Source: CAIUVD01 sp044338255
GTDB taxonomy: Bacteria; Planctomycetota; UBA11346
Direction of reading: 5' to 3'
DNA: 10,761 nucleotides
Assembly: GCA_044338255.1 (NCBI GenBank)
Contig: JBIILZ010000121.1
Span: 1 to 10,761 of the forward strand
The stretch's first letter is position 1, and every line of letters begins with the position of its first letter. Shown here in pieces: positions 1 through 7,118 of this stretch. Position numbers and translations under genes: made by a program. Under the pieces are notes generated by a model, which had not been told where the DNA came from, ran no database searches, and saw only the letters and a program-made list of their open reading frames with translations.

Positions 1-256
1 CTAAAAAGCGGCCGCCCGAGGAGCGTTGGCGGGATACAATCGGCGCAGCCGATCCCGCCACATTTTCAGCGCCGAGCGCAGAAAATGAGCTCCGACCAAG
101 GCCGGGGGTACCAGGGGCGCAGCCCCTGCTAAAAAGCGGCCGCCCAAGGAGCGATGGCGGGATACAATCGGCGCAGCCGATCCCGCCACATTTTCAGCGC
201 CGAGCGCAGAAAATGAGCTCCGACCAAGGCCGGGGGTACCAGGGGCACAGCCCCTG
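1..256. repeat. two tandem 128-bp units, each with three hairpins
   Basis: Unit 1 is 1-128 and unit 2 is 129-256; they differ at only three positions (18/146, 26/154, 119/247). Each unit can form three stem-loops. In unit 1, hairpin A pairs 27-34 with 53-60 and 40-44 with 48-52, leaving a 5-nt bulge. Hairpin B pairs CATTTTC (61-67) with GAAAATG (81-87), with an inner GCGC/GCGC stem. Hairpin C pairs CAGGGGC (112-118) with GCCCCTG (122-128) around a 3-nt loop. All three substitutions fall outside the stems. CTAAA occurs at the start of both units (1-5, 129-133) and again at 257-261, where CTA is the complement of the leuA stop. The array may continue left of the window. It resembles REP-like or other structured interspersed repeats; family unknown. 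Hairpin C of unit 2 lies directly after leuA and could affect mRNA 3' ends, but it has no T-tract and is not a canonical intrinsic terminator. Confidence 0.9.
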
Positions 257-1855
257 CTAAACAGTCCTGTAATCGAGGCGCGCGATCTGGAATCCCATGC
301 GATTGATCGCATCCAGATACGCCTGCGCCGAGGCCTGCACGATATCGGTCGAGAGGCCCTTGCCGCCCACGACCACGGTATCGGCTTTGCCGATGGGCTT
401 CAGGCTGGCACGGATCGAGACCTCGCCCTGGGCGTCGCCGCCTTTGGATACCGCGCGCAGGCGGTAGTCCTCGACCGTGCCTTCGATGCCGCAGATGCGG
501 TTCAAGGCGTGGATCACCGCGTCCACCGGACCGTCGCCGGTGGCGGCGTCGGTCTTGCTCACTCCATCTTTCGACAGGCGCACGGTGGCAGTCGCCACCG
601 ATTCGGTGCCGGCCGAAGAGTGCAGGTAGTCGAGCTTCCAGGTCGAGACCACCGTCCCGCGCACGACTTCCTCGACGAGCGCGAACAGGTCGCCGTCGTA
701 GATCTCCTTCTTCTTGTCGGCGAGGGTCTTGAAGGCCTCCATCAGGCGCGTCATGTCGCTTTCCGACACCGCCACTCCCAACGTCTGCAGGCGCTTCTCG
801 ACGGCGGCCTTGCCGCTGTGCTTGCCCAGCACGAGGTTGGTCATCGGCACGCCCACCGAGGCCGGAGTCATGATCTCGTAGGTCTCGGGATTCTTGAGCA
901 TGCCGTGCTGATGGATGCCGCTCTCGTGGGCGAAGGCATTGTCGCCGACGATGGCCTTGTTGCGCTGCAGGGGCAGGCCGGTGATCGACTGCACCATGCG
1001 CGAGGCGCCATAGAGCTTGGTGGCATCGATGCCGGTGGTGATGCTCTCACCTTTGGCTGCGCCCGGAAACTGATCCTTGCGCACGCGCATGGCCATCACC
1101 ACTTCTTCCAACGAGCAGTTGCCGGCACGTTCGCCGATGCCGTTGATGGTGCATTCGACTTGCCGCGCCCCGGCGCGCACCGCCGCCAGAGAATTGGCGA
1201 CGGCCAGGCCGAGGTCGTTGTGGCAGTGCACCGAGATGACGATGCCGTCGATGCCCGGGACCTTGCTACGCAGAGCGGTGATCAGGTCGGCATAATCCGA
1301 TGGATAGGCATAGCCGACGGTGTCGGGGATGTTAACCGTCCGGGCCCCGGCCTCGATCACCGCCTGCACGACTTCGGCGAGGAATTCCGGCTCGGTGCGC
1401 GAGGCGTCTTCGCAGCTGAATTCGATGTCATCGATGAGGGTCTTGCCGAAGGCCACGGCTTCGCGGGCCTGCTTGACGATTTCCTCTTTGGCTTTGTTCA
1501 GCTTGTATTGACGGTGGATGGCCGAGGTCGCCAGGAAGATGTGTACGCGGGCACGGCTGCCGGCGGGTTTGACGGCGGCGGCGGCGCGCTCGATGTCGCC
1601 CTTCAGGCTGCGCGCCAGGCCGCAGATGATCGCCCGCGTCGATTGCGTGGCGATGGCTTCGACAGCGGCGAAGTCATCTGGCGAGGCGATGGGGAAACCA
1701 GCTTCGATGATGTCCACGCCCAGGGCTTCAAGGGTGCGGGCGATCTCGAGCTTTTCCGTGAGGTTCATCGAGGCGCCGGGCGATTGCTCGCCATCGCGCA
1801 AGGTCGTATCGAAGATCAGAACGCGATTGGCGTCGTAGGAGGGGGCTGTAGTCAT
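257..1855 (-). CDS. leuA: 2-isopropylmalate synthase
   Basis: LeuA condenses acetyl-CoA with 2-oxoisovalerate to give 2-isopropylmalate, the first committed step of leucine synthesis, in the cytosol. From the ATG at 1855 the protein is 532 aa, close to long-form bacterial LeuA. The N-terminal DRE-TIM barrel has the catalytic DTTLRDGEQSPG motif at 16-27. Metal ligands H210 and H212 are in HCHND, followed by GERAGNC (241-247) and HESGIHQHG (310-318). The C-terminal region from about residue 405 matches the LeuA dimer/allosteric domain where leucine feedback binds in this family. A TTG 24 bases upstream is in frame, but the ATG puts the product start just before the conserved barrel; neither start has a clear Shine-Dalgarno site. 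The gene stands 358 bp from the upstream gamma-CA gene, so it probably has its own leader and promoter. Its TAG stop abuts the tandem repeat. No leuB, leuC, leuD or ilv gene is in the window. Confidence 0.97.
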   Translation of the reverse strand: MTTAPSYDANRVLIFDTTLRDGEQSPGASMNLTEKLEIARTLEALGVDIIEAGFPIASPDDFAAVEAIATQSTRAIICGLARSLKGDIERAAAAVKPAGSRARVHIFLATSAIHRQYKLNKAKEEIVKQAREAVAFGKTLIDDIEFSCEDASRTEPEFLAEVVQAVIEAGARTVNIPDTVGYAYPSDYADLITALRSKVPGIDGIVISVHCHNDLGLAVANSLAAVRAGARQVECTINGIGERAGNCSLEEVVMAMRVRKDQFPGAAKGESITTGIDATKLYGASRMVQSITGLPLQRNKAIVGDNAFAHESGIHQHGMLKNPETYEIMTPASVGVPMTNLVLGKHSGKAAVEKRLQTLGVAVSESDMTRLMEAFKTLADKKKEIYDGDLFALVEEVVRGTVVSTWKLDYLHSSAGTESVATATVRLSKDGVSKTDAATGDGPVDAVIHALNRICGIEGTVEDYRLRAVSKGGDAQGEVSIRASLKPIGKADTVVVGGKGLSTDIVQASAQAYLDAINRMGFQIARLDYRTV

Positions 1856-2109
1856 GATGAAAAGTCGTTTCGCCCGCAAGGGCCGTCGGCGTATGAAGGA
1901 GGAAATGGGCGCCGGGCATCAACCAATGACCCCCGGCAGGGGGCTCAAACCACGGGTCTCTTACGAGAGTGCGGTGAACCCCTCCATAAGTCGGGCACGG
2001 AGCAGAAACGATACGGAGGTGCACATGTGCGGGGTGGATCATGCATGCCTGGCACGTGCGATGCAAGCTTGGAGCCTGGTCGCTCTAACCGGCCGTTGAC
2101 CCCGAGCCT
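1856..2109 (-). promoter_or_regulatory. putative structured 5' leader of leuA
   Basis: This 254-bp stretch upstream of leuA has no convincing gene. On the leuA strand it contains a small hairpin TCTC-GTAA-GAGA with a GNRA-type tetraloop (1957-1968). It is followed by CCCCC-TGCC-GGGGG (1930-1943). A GGGG run at 1980-1983 could instead pair with the CCCCC segment, so alternative folds are possible. Several perfect palindromes cluster upstream: GCACATGTGC (2021-2030), CATGCATG (2040-2047) and GCACGTGC (2052-2059). A leucine-rich leader peptide is not evident; the one tiny ORF ending inside the GNRA hairpin reads MEGFTALS, with a single Leu. I do not recognise a known riboswitch or T-box. A role in leucine-responsive control of leuA is inference from position only. 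Confidence 0.3.
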
Positions 2110-2219
2110 CTGTAAAGCGCAGCTGTGGCCCAGCTGCAAGGCGCACGAGGCGACGGCATGGCACACGCCATGTCGAGCCTCGTGCAACGCCGCAGATGGG
2201 CCGCAGCTGCGCTTTACAG
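2110..2219. repeat. 110-bp near-perfect inverted repeat (long hairpin)
   Basis: Two 53-bp arms (2110-2162 and 2167-2219) flank a 4-base loop. The outer 16 bp, CTGTAAAGCGCAGCTG at 2110-2125 and its complement at 2204-2219, match perfectly. Inward there are further matched blocks (GGCCCA, CTGC, GCACGAGGC, CATGGC) separated by small mismatched or shifted segments. The right end overlaps the last sense codon and the TAA stop of the gamma-CA gene (2214-2216), so the end of that mRNA would enter the stem. It could terminate or stabilise the upstream transcript, or be a non-autonomous palindromic repeat (MITE/REP-like). No T-tract and no transposase lie next to it. Confidence 0.85.
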
Positions 2220-2774
2220 CTCGTTGGCGATGCGTTTGTAGCCTTTGACCAGTTCCATGTTGGTCATCGCCACCGATTCCGAGAAGGAGCTGGCATCGGC
2301 ATTCACCCGCGGAACGCGCGAGATGTCGTCATCGCTGTGGATGGTGGTGGTCGAGGGGATGTGGAAATTCGCGGGCAGATGGCAGTTCTCGATGACGCTG
2401 TTGTGGCGGATGACGCAACCGCTGCCGACCGAACAATTGAAAACCACGCTGTTGAAGCCGATGAAGACGCGGTCGCCGATCGAGCACGGGCCATGCACGA
2501 TCGAACGGTGGGCGATCGAGCAGTATTCGCCGATCAGGACTTTTCCGCCGGCCTTGGAGTGGATGACGACGCCGTCCTGGATGTTGGAGTTGGAACCGAT
2601 GGTGATCGATTCCATCTCGCCCTGGCTGTCGACCTCATCGGCGCGGATGACGGCGTATGGTCCGATGAAGACATTCTCGCCGATGATGATCTTGCCGCAG
2701 ATGATGGCCGTCGGATCGACGAAGGCCGATTCATGGATGACGGGGAGATGGCCTTGGGGATTTTTACGGATCAT
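2214..2774 (-). CDS. gamma-class carbonic anhydrase-like hexapeptide protein
   Basis: From the ATG at 2774 this is a 186-aa left-handed beta-helix protein with hexapeptide repeats across most of its length and a C-terminal helix. It has the hallmarks of gamma-class carbonic anhydrases (Cam type), which reversibly hydrate CO2 as trimers. There is an R-x-D pair (R44, D46), a QD pair (Q66, D67), and three metal-ligand histidines: H72 in VVIH, then H89 and H94 in AHRSIVH, with the five-residue spacing of the family. All ligands are present, so activity is plausible, but related proteins include acyltransferases and non-catalytic homologues. An in-frame TTG at 2807 exists. The ATG is preferred because of the GGAG at 2784-2787 and because the family fold starts just after it. 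The gene lies 52 bp downstream of rnz, on the same strand, and may belong to that transcript. Its stop codon sits inside the 110-bp palindrome. Confidence 0.88.
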   Translation of the reverse strand: MIRKNPQGHLPVIHESAFVDPTAIICGKIIIGENVFIGPYAVIRADEVDSQGEMESITIGSNSNIQDGVVIHSKAGGKVLIGEYCSIAHRSIVHGPCSIGDRVFIGFNSVVFNCSVGSGCVIRHNSVIENCHLPANFHIPSTTTIHSDDDISRVPRVNADASSFSESVAMTNMELVKGYKRIANEL

Positions 2775-2783
2775 GGCGGCATT

Positions 2784-2787
2784 CTCC
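2784..2787 (-). promoter_or_regulatory. Shine-Dalgarno site of the gamma-CA gene
   Basis: GGAG on the minus strand lies nine bases before the ATG at 2774. It supports that ATG over the in-frame upstream TTG at 2807. Confidence 0.55.
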
Positions 2788-2826
2788 GGCGATGGCCTGC
2801 ACCGCAAGGCTGTTCACGGAAACAGT

Positions 2827-3762
2827 TCAGTCGATGACGTGGCTCCACAGATCGGCGGCGGCGAGGACCTGCGTATCCGGGCAGGCGGCGCGCGTCTCGG
2901 CGAGCAGATCGGCGACCGAATGGGCACTGCCTTGCTCGGTGTAGCGACTGCTGAAATGGGTGATGATGAGAGTTTTTGCAGCGATCTTGGCGGCGAAGCC
3001 CCCGGTCATGGCGGTCGTGCTGTGGCCCCATTCCTGGGCCTTGGCGGTACGCGTCGCGTCGTAGGTGGTCTCGCACACCAGGAGGTCGCAGCCATGGGCG
3101 GCGGTGGCGATCGCCGAGGGATCGCTGGTATCGCCAAGCAGCACGATGACCCGGCCTGGACGCGGCGGATCGGTGACCGCCAGGGGGGCGATGATGCGTC
3201 CGTCAGCGAGCCGGACTTCATCGCCGTTCTGCAGCTGGCGGTAGAGCGGACCTTCGGGAATGCCCAGCTGCTGCGCGCGTTCGGGATGGAAGCGCCCGGG
3301 GCGCGGACCTTCGCGCAGCACATAGCCCCAGCAGTTGACGCGATGGCTCAGCGGATAGGCCGCCACCTGCCAGCCGGCGAGCTCGGCGAAGGCCTGTCCG
3401 TCGCTGGTGATCTCGGTGATGTGGACGGTGTACGAGAGATGCACTTCGCTGATGCGCAGCACCGTCGTGAGCAGTTCGCGGATGCCCACCGGGCCGATGA
3501 TCTCCAGCGGTTCGTGGCGTTCGTGGATGTCGATGCAAGAGAGCATGCCGGGCAGGCCGTAGACATGATCGCCATGCAGATGGGTGATGAGGATGCGCTC
3601 GCAGCGGCCGGGTTTAAGCCCGGCGCGCATAAACTGGTGCTGCGTGGCCTCGCCGCAATCGAGCAGCCAGATGGCGCCATGATCGAGCGTCAGCGCCTGG
3701 GCGGTGACGTTACGATCGCGGGTCGGGGTGCCCGCCGAGGTGCCGAGGAACGTGAGCTTCAC
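2827..3762 (-). CDS. rnz: ribonuclease Z (tRNA 3' endonuclease)
   Basis: RNase Z cuts tRNA precursors after the discriminator base so that CCA can be added. The 311-aa length fits the bacterial short form. It starts with MKLTFLGTSAGTPT, typical of the family, and carries the zinc motif HLHGDH (61-66). The remaining metal ligands are present: H140 (PLSHR), D211 (GDTSD) and H269 (IITHF). WGHST at 245-249 supplies the conserved histidine next to the active site. The start is GTG; no better start matches the conserved N-terminus. There is no obvious Shine-Dalgarno site, and the GTG lies four bases after the kinase TAA stop, so re-initiation by ribosomes finishing the kinase is likely. Finding rnz behind a signalling kinase is unusual, and whether the two are linked in function cannot be told from sequence. 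Only generic metallo-beta-lactamase proteins compete as an alternative, and the motifs fit RNase Z much better. Confidence 0.96.
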   Translation of the reverse strand: MKLTFLGTSAGTPTRDRNVTAQALTLDHGAIWLLDCGEATQHQFMRAGLKPGRCERILITHLHGDHVYGLPGMLSCIDIHERHEPLEIIGPVGIRELLTTVLRISEVHLSYTVHITEITSDGQAFAELAGWQVAAYPLSHRVNCWGYVLREGPRPGRFHPERAQQLGIPEGPLYRQLQNGDEVRLADGRIIAPLAVTDPPRPGRVIVLLGDTSDPSAIATAAHGCDLLVCETTYDATRTAKAQEWGHSTTAMTGGFAAKIAAKTLIITHFSSRYTEQGSAHSVADLLAETRAACPDTQVLAAADLWSHVID

Positions 3763-3766
3763 AAGG

Positions 3767-5530
3767 TTATTTCGCCAGCTGCACCGTGAGGGCGCTGACC
3801 TCGATCGGCAGGGCTTCCAGCGGCGCCTTGAGATTGGCGGTCAGGCACAGGCGTTCGGGCGCCGCCGGCAAAGCGATGAGCGTCAGGCTGTTGCCATCGA
3901 CGGCCGCGATCAGGGCATCGCCGCCGATGGTCAAGGTCACGGGGATGGGTTTGCCGGCGGGAAACGTCAGCGGACCTTGCGAGTTGTAGGGAATGTCCTC
4001 GCCGCTCTTGTAGCAGTTGATGGTGGCATGGATGATCGGCCCGAGATTAAGCAGGGTCAGCTCGACGCGTCCGCTATTCGCCAGCTGCACGCCGATCTGG
4101 GCGGTGTCCGAATGCGCATCACCCGACTTGGGACCATTGGTATGATGGATGAGGGCATGGATGCGGCACGGTAACGAGGGCAGTGGCCGGGTGATGCGGC
4201 CACTGAGACCGCTGACGGCATCGGCGCGATCTTCGGAGGAGATCCAGTGCGGGTCGCTGCTCCACTCGCTGAGGCGTTGGGCCTGATCGAACAGCCACAG
4301 CGGTTTGCTAGCGCCGAAATCGGCATCGGTGAGCTTGTCGAGGGCCACGCGCGGCACGACCACCGCCGCGCTGGGCAGGGTCGTGTTTGCGGTCGGCGCC
4401 TTCGTTGCGGTGGTCGCGGTGGTCGCGGTGATCGCGGTATTGTCCGCCGGCGGACGCGTCAGTGTCCAGGCCAGGGCCGAGCCGCCAAAGAGCACGACGG
4501 CGGCGACGACCCCGATCCACGCCGAACGGTTGCCGTGCTTGCCGAGCTGTTGCGCGTCGCCGTGCAGGAGCACGTCGCAGCGTTCGATGATCTCGCGGTA
4601 GCTTTGCGGGCGCTGGTCGCGGTTGCGCGCCAGGAGGGCGCAGACCAGCTCGTTGACCGCCAACGGTACGTCGGCCTTGGCGCGCGTCGCTTGCGGGACC
4701 TCGCCCGAGACCTTGGCGGTGATGATGGCGGCGATGGTCTGGCCGTCGAAGGCCGGCTTGCCGATCAAGGCATGGTAGAGCACGCAGCCCAGGCCATAGA
4801 TGTCGGCGCGGTAATCGACGTTTTCCGGATCATCGAATTGTTCTGGGGCCATCGTTGCCGGCGTACCCATGATCATCCCCTGGCGGGTCAGCTGCATGTC
4901 GCCGCTGGCGCGGCTGGGGCGGGCGAGGCCGAGGTCGACGAGCTTGGCGATGAACGGGAACGAGGCCTCGCGGGCGGAGGGCGCTAGGAGCACGTTCTCG
5001 GGCTTCACATCGCGATGGATGATGCCGCTCTCATGGGCGTGATCGAGGGCCTTGGCGAGATCACGGATGAGCGCCAGGGCGTCGCGCACCGGCACGCGTC
5101 CGTGCGTGATGACCCAGTCCTTCAAGGTCGGACCGTCGATGAATTCCATCACCAGGTACGGGCAGTTGGCGGCGGTGACTCCGGCCTGATAGCAGCTGAC
5201 GATGTTGGGATGCGCGAGGCTGGCGAGGATCTTCGCCTCGCGCTGGAAGCGTTGCACGAACTCCTGGCCGTTGGCGCCATCGACGAGCAGCAGTTTGACG
5301 GCGACAGCGCGCTCAAGATAGATCTGCCGTCCGCGGTAGACCACGCCCATGCCGCCCCGGCCGAGTTCGCTTTCGAGCACGACATCGGGGATCGGCGAGA
5401 TTATGGCGGTACGCCTGGTGGTGTCGCCGCCGATTTCGGTCGCCTGTTCCGATGTGCCCTGGCCCAATGAGCCCTGGCTCGCGACGTTGGAATTGGAACC
5501 GCTGAGAATGGTTTTCGCCGTTTCGCTCAC
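3767..5530 (-). CDS. transmembrane Ser/Thr protein kinase
   Basis: This 587-aa protein has a cytoplasmic Hanks-type kinase domain at about 50-325, one membrane segment at about 337-356, and an outward-facing C-terminal part. Kinase landmarks are complete: glycine loop GRGGMGVVY (57-65), lysine K79, helix-C glutamate E98, catalytic HRDVKPEN (172-179), DLG in place of DFG (199-201), and APE (228-230). An active kinase is expected. Residues 1-49 are Ser/Gly/Thr-rich and could be a phosphorylated tail. After the membrane helix comes a Thr/Ala-rich linker (about 364-385) encoded by short repeats. A roughly 190-residue beta-rich domain follows, with cysteines at 455, 506 and 562. I cannot assign that domain firmly; a concanavalin-like jelly roll is a guess. 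PASTA repeats are absent. The gene starts with GTG four bases after the lipoprotein stop and ends four bases before rnz. Confidence 0.93.
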   Translation of the reverse strand: MSETAKTILSGSNSNVASQGSLGQGTSEQATEIGGDTTRRTAIISPIPDVVLESELGRGGMGVVYRGRQIYLERAVAVKLLLVDGANGQEFVQRFQREAKILASLAHPNIVSCYQAGVTAANCPYLVMEFIDGPTLKDWVITHGRVPVRDALALIRDLAKALDHAHESGIIHRDVKPENVLLAPSAREASFPFIAKLVDLGLARPSRASGDMQLTRQGMIMGTPATMAPEQFDDPENVDYRADIYGLGCVLYHALIGKPAFDGQTIAAIITAKVSGEVPQATRAKADVPLAVNELVCALLARNRDQRPQSYREIIERCDVLLHGDAQQLGKHGNRSAWIGVVAAVVLFGGSALAWTLTRPPADNTAITATTATTATKAPTANTTLPSAAVVVPRVALDKLTDADFGASKPLWLFDQAQRLSEWSSDPHWISSEDRADAVSGLSGRITRPLPSLPCRIHALIHHTNGPKSGDAHSDTAQIGVQLANSGRVELTLLNLGPIIHATINCYKSGEDIPYNSQGPLTFPAGKPIPVTLTIGGDALIAAVDGNSLTLIALPAAPERLCLTANLKAPLEALPIEVSALTVQLAK

Positions 5531-5534
5531 GGGA

Positions 5535-7049
5535 TTACTTCACGACTTTGCGCAGCGCTTGCAACAAATCCTCGACGCTGGGCCGGTCCGCCATCGACGC
5601 GCCAATATAGGCATAGGCGATCTTGCCGTTGGTATCGATGATCAGCGAGGTTGGTTTGGCGAGGTTTTCTTCTACGCCCAAGCCGCGCACCAGGAGCAGG
5701 CTGACATCCAGGCCGATCGGCATCGGCGGCGGATCCTTGCGCAAGGATTGCACCGCGGTCACGAAGGCCGGCACGGCTTCGGTCGGTCCGGGATAGATGA
5801 TCACGACCTCGGCTCCGGCCGCGGTAAACTTGCTGTAGTTGTTGGCAATGGCGGCGGTCTGCGTCGCGCAGTAGATGCACACCTGCCCGGAAAAACCGCG
5901 CATGACGCAGAGCACCACGGGCTTCTTCAGTCGTGCGAGGTCGATCACCGCCCCGGTCGAAGATAAGAAACGCGTCTGCGGCAGCATCTTGTTCAGCAGC
6001 TGCCGGCCCGCCGGATCACCGGTGGCACGGCCGTCAGTGCCCCAGGCGTACTCGCTGCCGGCGAGGGGATCCTTGCCGCTGGTGTAGGTGCGCAGCAGAA
6101 GCTCGATGTGGGCGCGATCACCTTGCGAGAATACCGCCGGATTCACCGGCAGCGGCGACAAGCCGACGCTCGCTGATTCGATCTGGGCCTCGGCGGCGGG
6201 GGTGATCGGCGCCGAGGCCGGGACCGGCGAGACGACGTGGGTCAGGGCGATGGTTGGCGCCGTGGAAATGGGCGGAGCGGTGGGTGCCGATGCCGGAGCG
6301 TCCACCGGTGCGGTGGGGATCACCCCCGCCAGATCGACGGTAAATCCCGTGACATCGCTGGGCAGGGAGGTGAAGGTCCGTCCATCATTGCTGAGCTGGA
6401 GGGCGCTCGGGGTACCATCGGCTGCAAAGGTGAGGCTGCCGTTGAGCCCGACGCCGCTGACGCTCCAGGTGCGTCCCGACCAGTTGGCAACGGCGCCCGC
6501 CGGAACGCCGAGGTCCTCGACGCGGGCCACACCGTTGCTCCAGGTCGTCCACGGGCCGACCTTCAGGCCCTTGATGAACAGTCCGGATTTCTCAGCCATG
6601 CCGGCACTGGTACGGGTGATCCACCAGCCGTGCTTGACGCCGTAATCAAAGGTGCCCTCGGCAAATACCGCGCCGTTGTCGTGCCAGTAACGCCACCCGC
6701 CGTTTTGGCGATCGAACTGATAAGCGCCCTCGCTGGCGAGCTTGCCGTTGGCATGCCAGGCCTTCCAGGTGCCGTCCCGCAGACCGCCGGCGACATAGGC
6801 ACCGGCGAACTGCGGGCGGCCATCGCTAAAGAACCACTGCCAGGGCCCGACCTGCTTGTCGTTGTCCCAGGCCCCGCTGGCCTGGATGGCGCCCGAGGGG
6901 TGGTAGTAGATCCACGGACCAAATTGTTTTTTGCCGGCGGTCTGCCCTTCGGCGGCAAGTTTGCCATCGGCATAGGTCGAACGCACCGTCTGCGGACCTC
7001 CGCAGGCCGATAGTAGCAGAAACGAACCGAGAAGCAGGGTCTGGCGCAT
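5535..7049 (-). CDS. lipoprotein with MORN-like repeats and a redoxin domain
   Basis: This 504-aa protein has a lipoprotein signal peptide ending in the lipobox LSAC, with the modified cysteine at C16, so it should be membrane-anchored and face outward. Residues about 44-180 form six repeats of roughly 23 aa built on a G-x-W...G...G pattern (GPW, GPW, GTW, GGW, GWW, GPW), as in MORN_2/YwqK-like proteins. A Pro/Ala/Thr-rich linker spans about 244-300. The C-terminal part (about 340-504) looks like an AhpC/TSA or thioredoxin-fold redoxin: the strand VVLCVMRGF leads into C391-I-Y-C394, followed by a helix and the later Pro-Thr (about 466-467) typical of the thioredoxin cis-Pro loop. It could reduce or oxidise envelope thiols. 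The start is ATG with a weak AGGA upstream. The gene is the first of the kinase/rnz operon. The exact substrate is unknown, and this domain combination is not one I can name. Confidence 0.88.
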   Translation of the reverse strand: MRQTLLLGSFLLLSACGGPQTVRSTYADGKLAAEGQTAGKKQFGPWIYYHPSGAIQASGAWDNDKQVGPWQWFFSDGRPQFAGAYVAGGLRDGTWKAWHANGKLASEGAYQFDRQNGGWRYWHDNGAVFAEGTFDYGVKHGWWITRTSAGMAEKSGLFIKGLKVGPWTTWSNGVARVEDLGVPAGAVANWSGRTWSVSGVGLNGSLTFAADGTPSALQLSNDGRTFTSLPSDVTGFTVDLAGVIPTAPVDAPASAPTAPPISTAPTIALTHVVSPVPASAPITPAAEAQIESASVGLSPLPVNPAVFSQGDRAHIELLLRTYTSGKDPLAGSEYAWGTDGRATGDPAGRQLLNKMLPQTRFLSSTGAVIDLARLKKPVVLCVMRGFSGQVCIYCATQTAAIANNYSKFTAAGAEVVIIYPGPTEAVPAFVTAVQSLRKDPPPMPIGLDVSLLLVRGLGVEENLAKPTSLIIDTNGKIAYAYIGASMADRPSVEDLLQALRKVVK

Positions 7050-7118
7050 GGGTTTGCGATCCTGGGTAAGGACTGGGGAAACTCAATCTGCCATAAGTAG
7101 GAGGTTCAGGTGTTTGCC

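Noticed and set aside
240..256. Intrinsic terminator of leuA
   Set aside because: A perfect GC hairpin follows the stop, but no T-tract comes after it on the leuA strand, so it is only described as part of the repeat.
1..312. Minus-strand 103-aa frame across the tandem repeats
   Set aside because: It is read from the repeat units in two different frames and overlaps the end of leuA; it has no protein features.
1856..1879. Upstream TTG start for leuA
   Set aside because: An in-frame TTG at 1879 would add eight residues, but it has no ribosome site and the ATG at 1855 fits the family better.
1893..2099. Plus-strand small ORF with AAGGAGG near its start
   Set aside because: The AAGGAGG is only two bases from the ATG at 1905, too close for normal initiation, and the peptide has no recognisable feature. 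It lies in the putative leuA leader.
509..2248. Long plus-strand open frame (579 aa) opposite leuA
   Set aside because: It is antisense to a clear LeuA, has His/Gly/Asp/Arg-rich composition typical of GC-rich shadow frames, and shows no domain.
2245..3789. Plus-strand open frame (514 aa) opposite gamma-CA and rnz
   Set aside because: It spans the complement of two confidently identified genes and their gap, with no recognisable motif.
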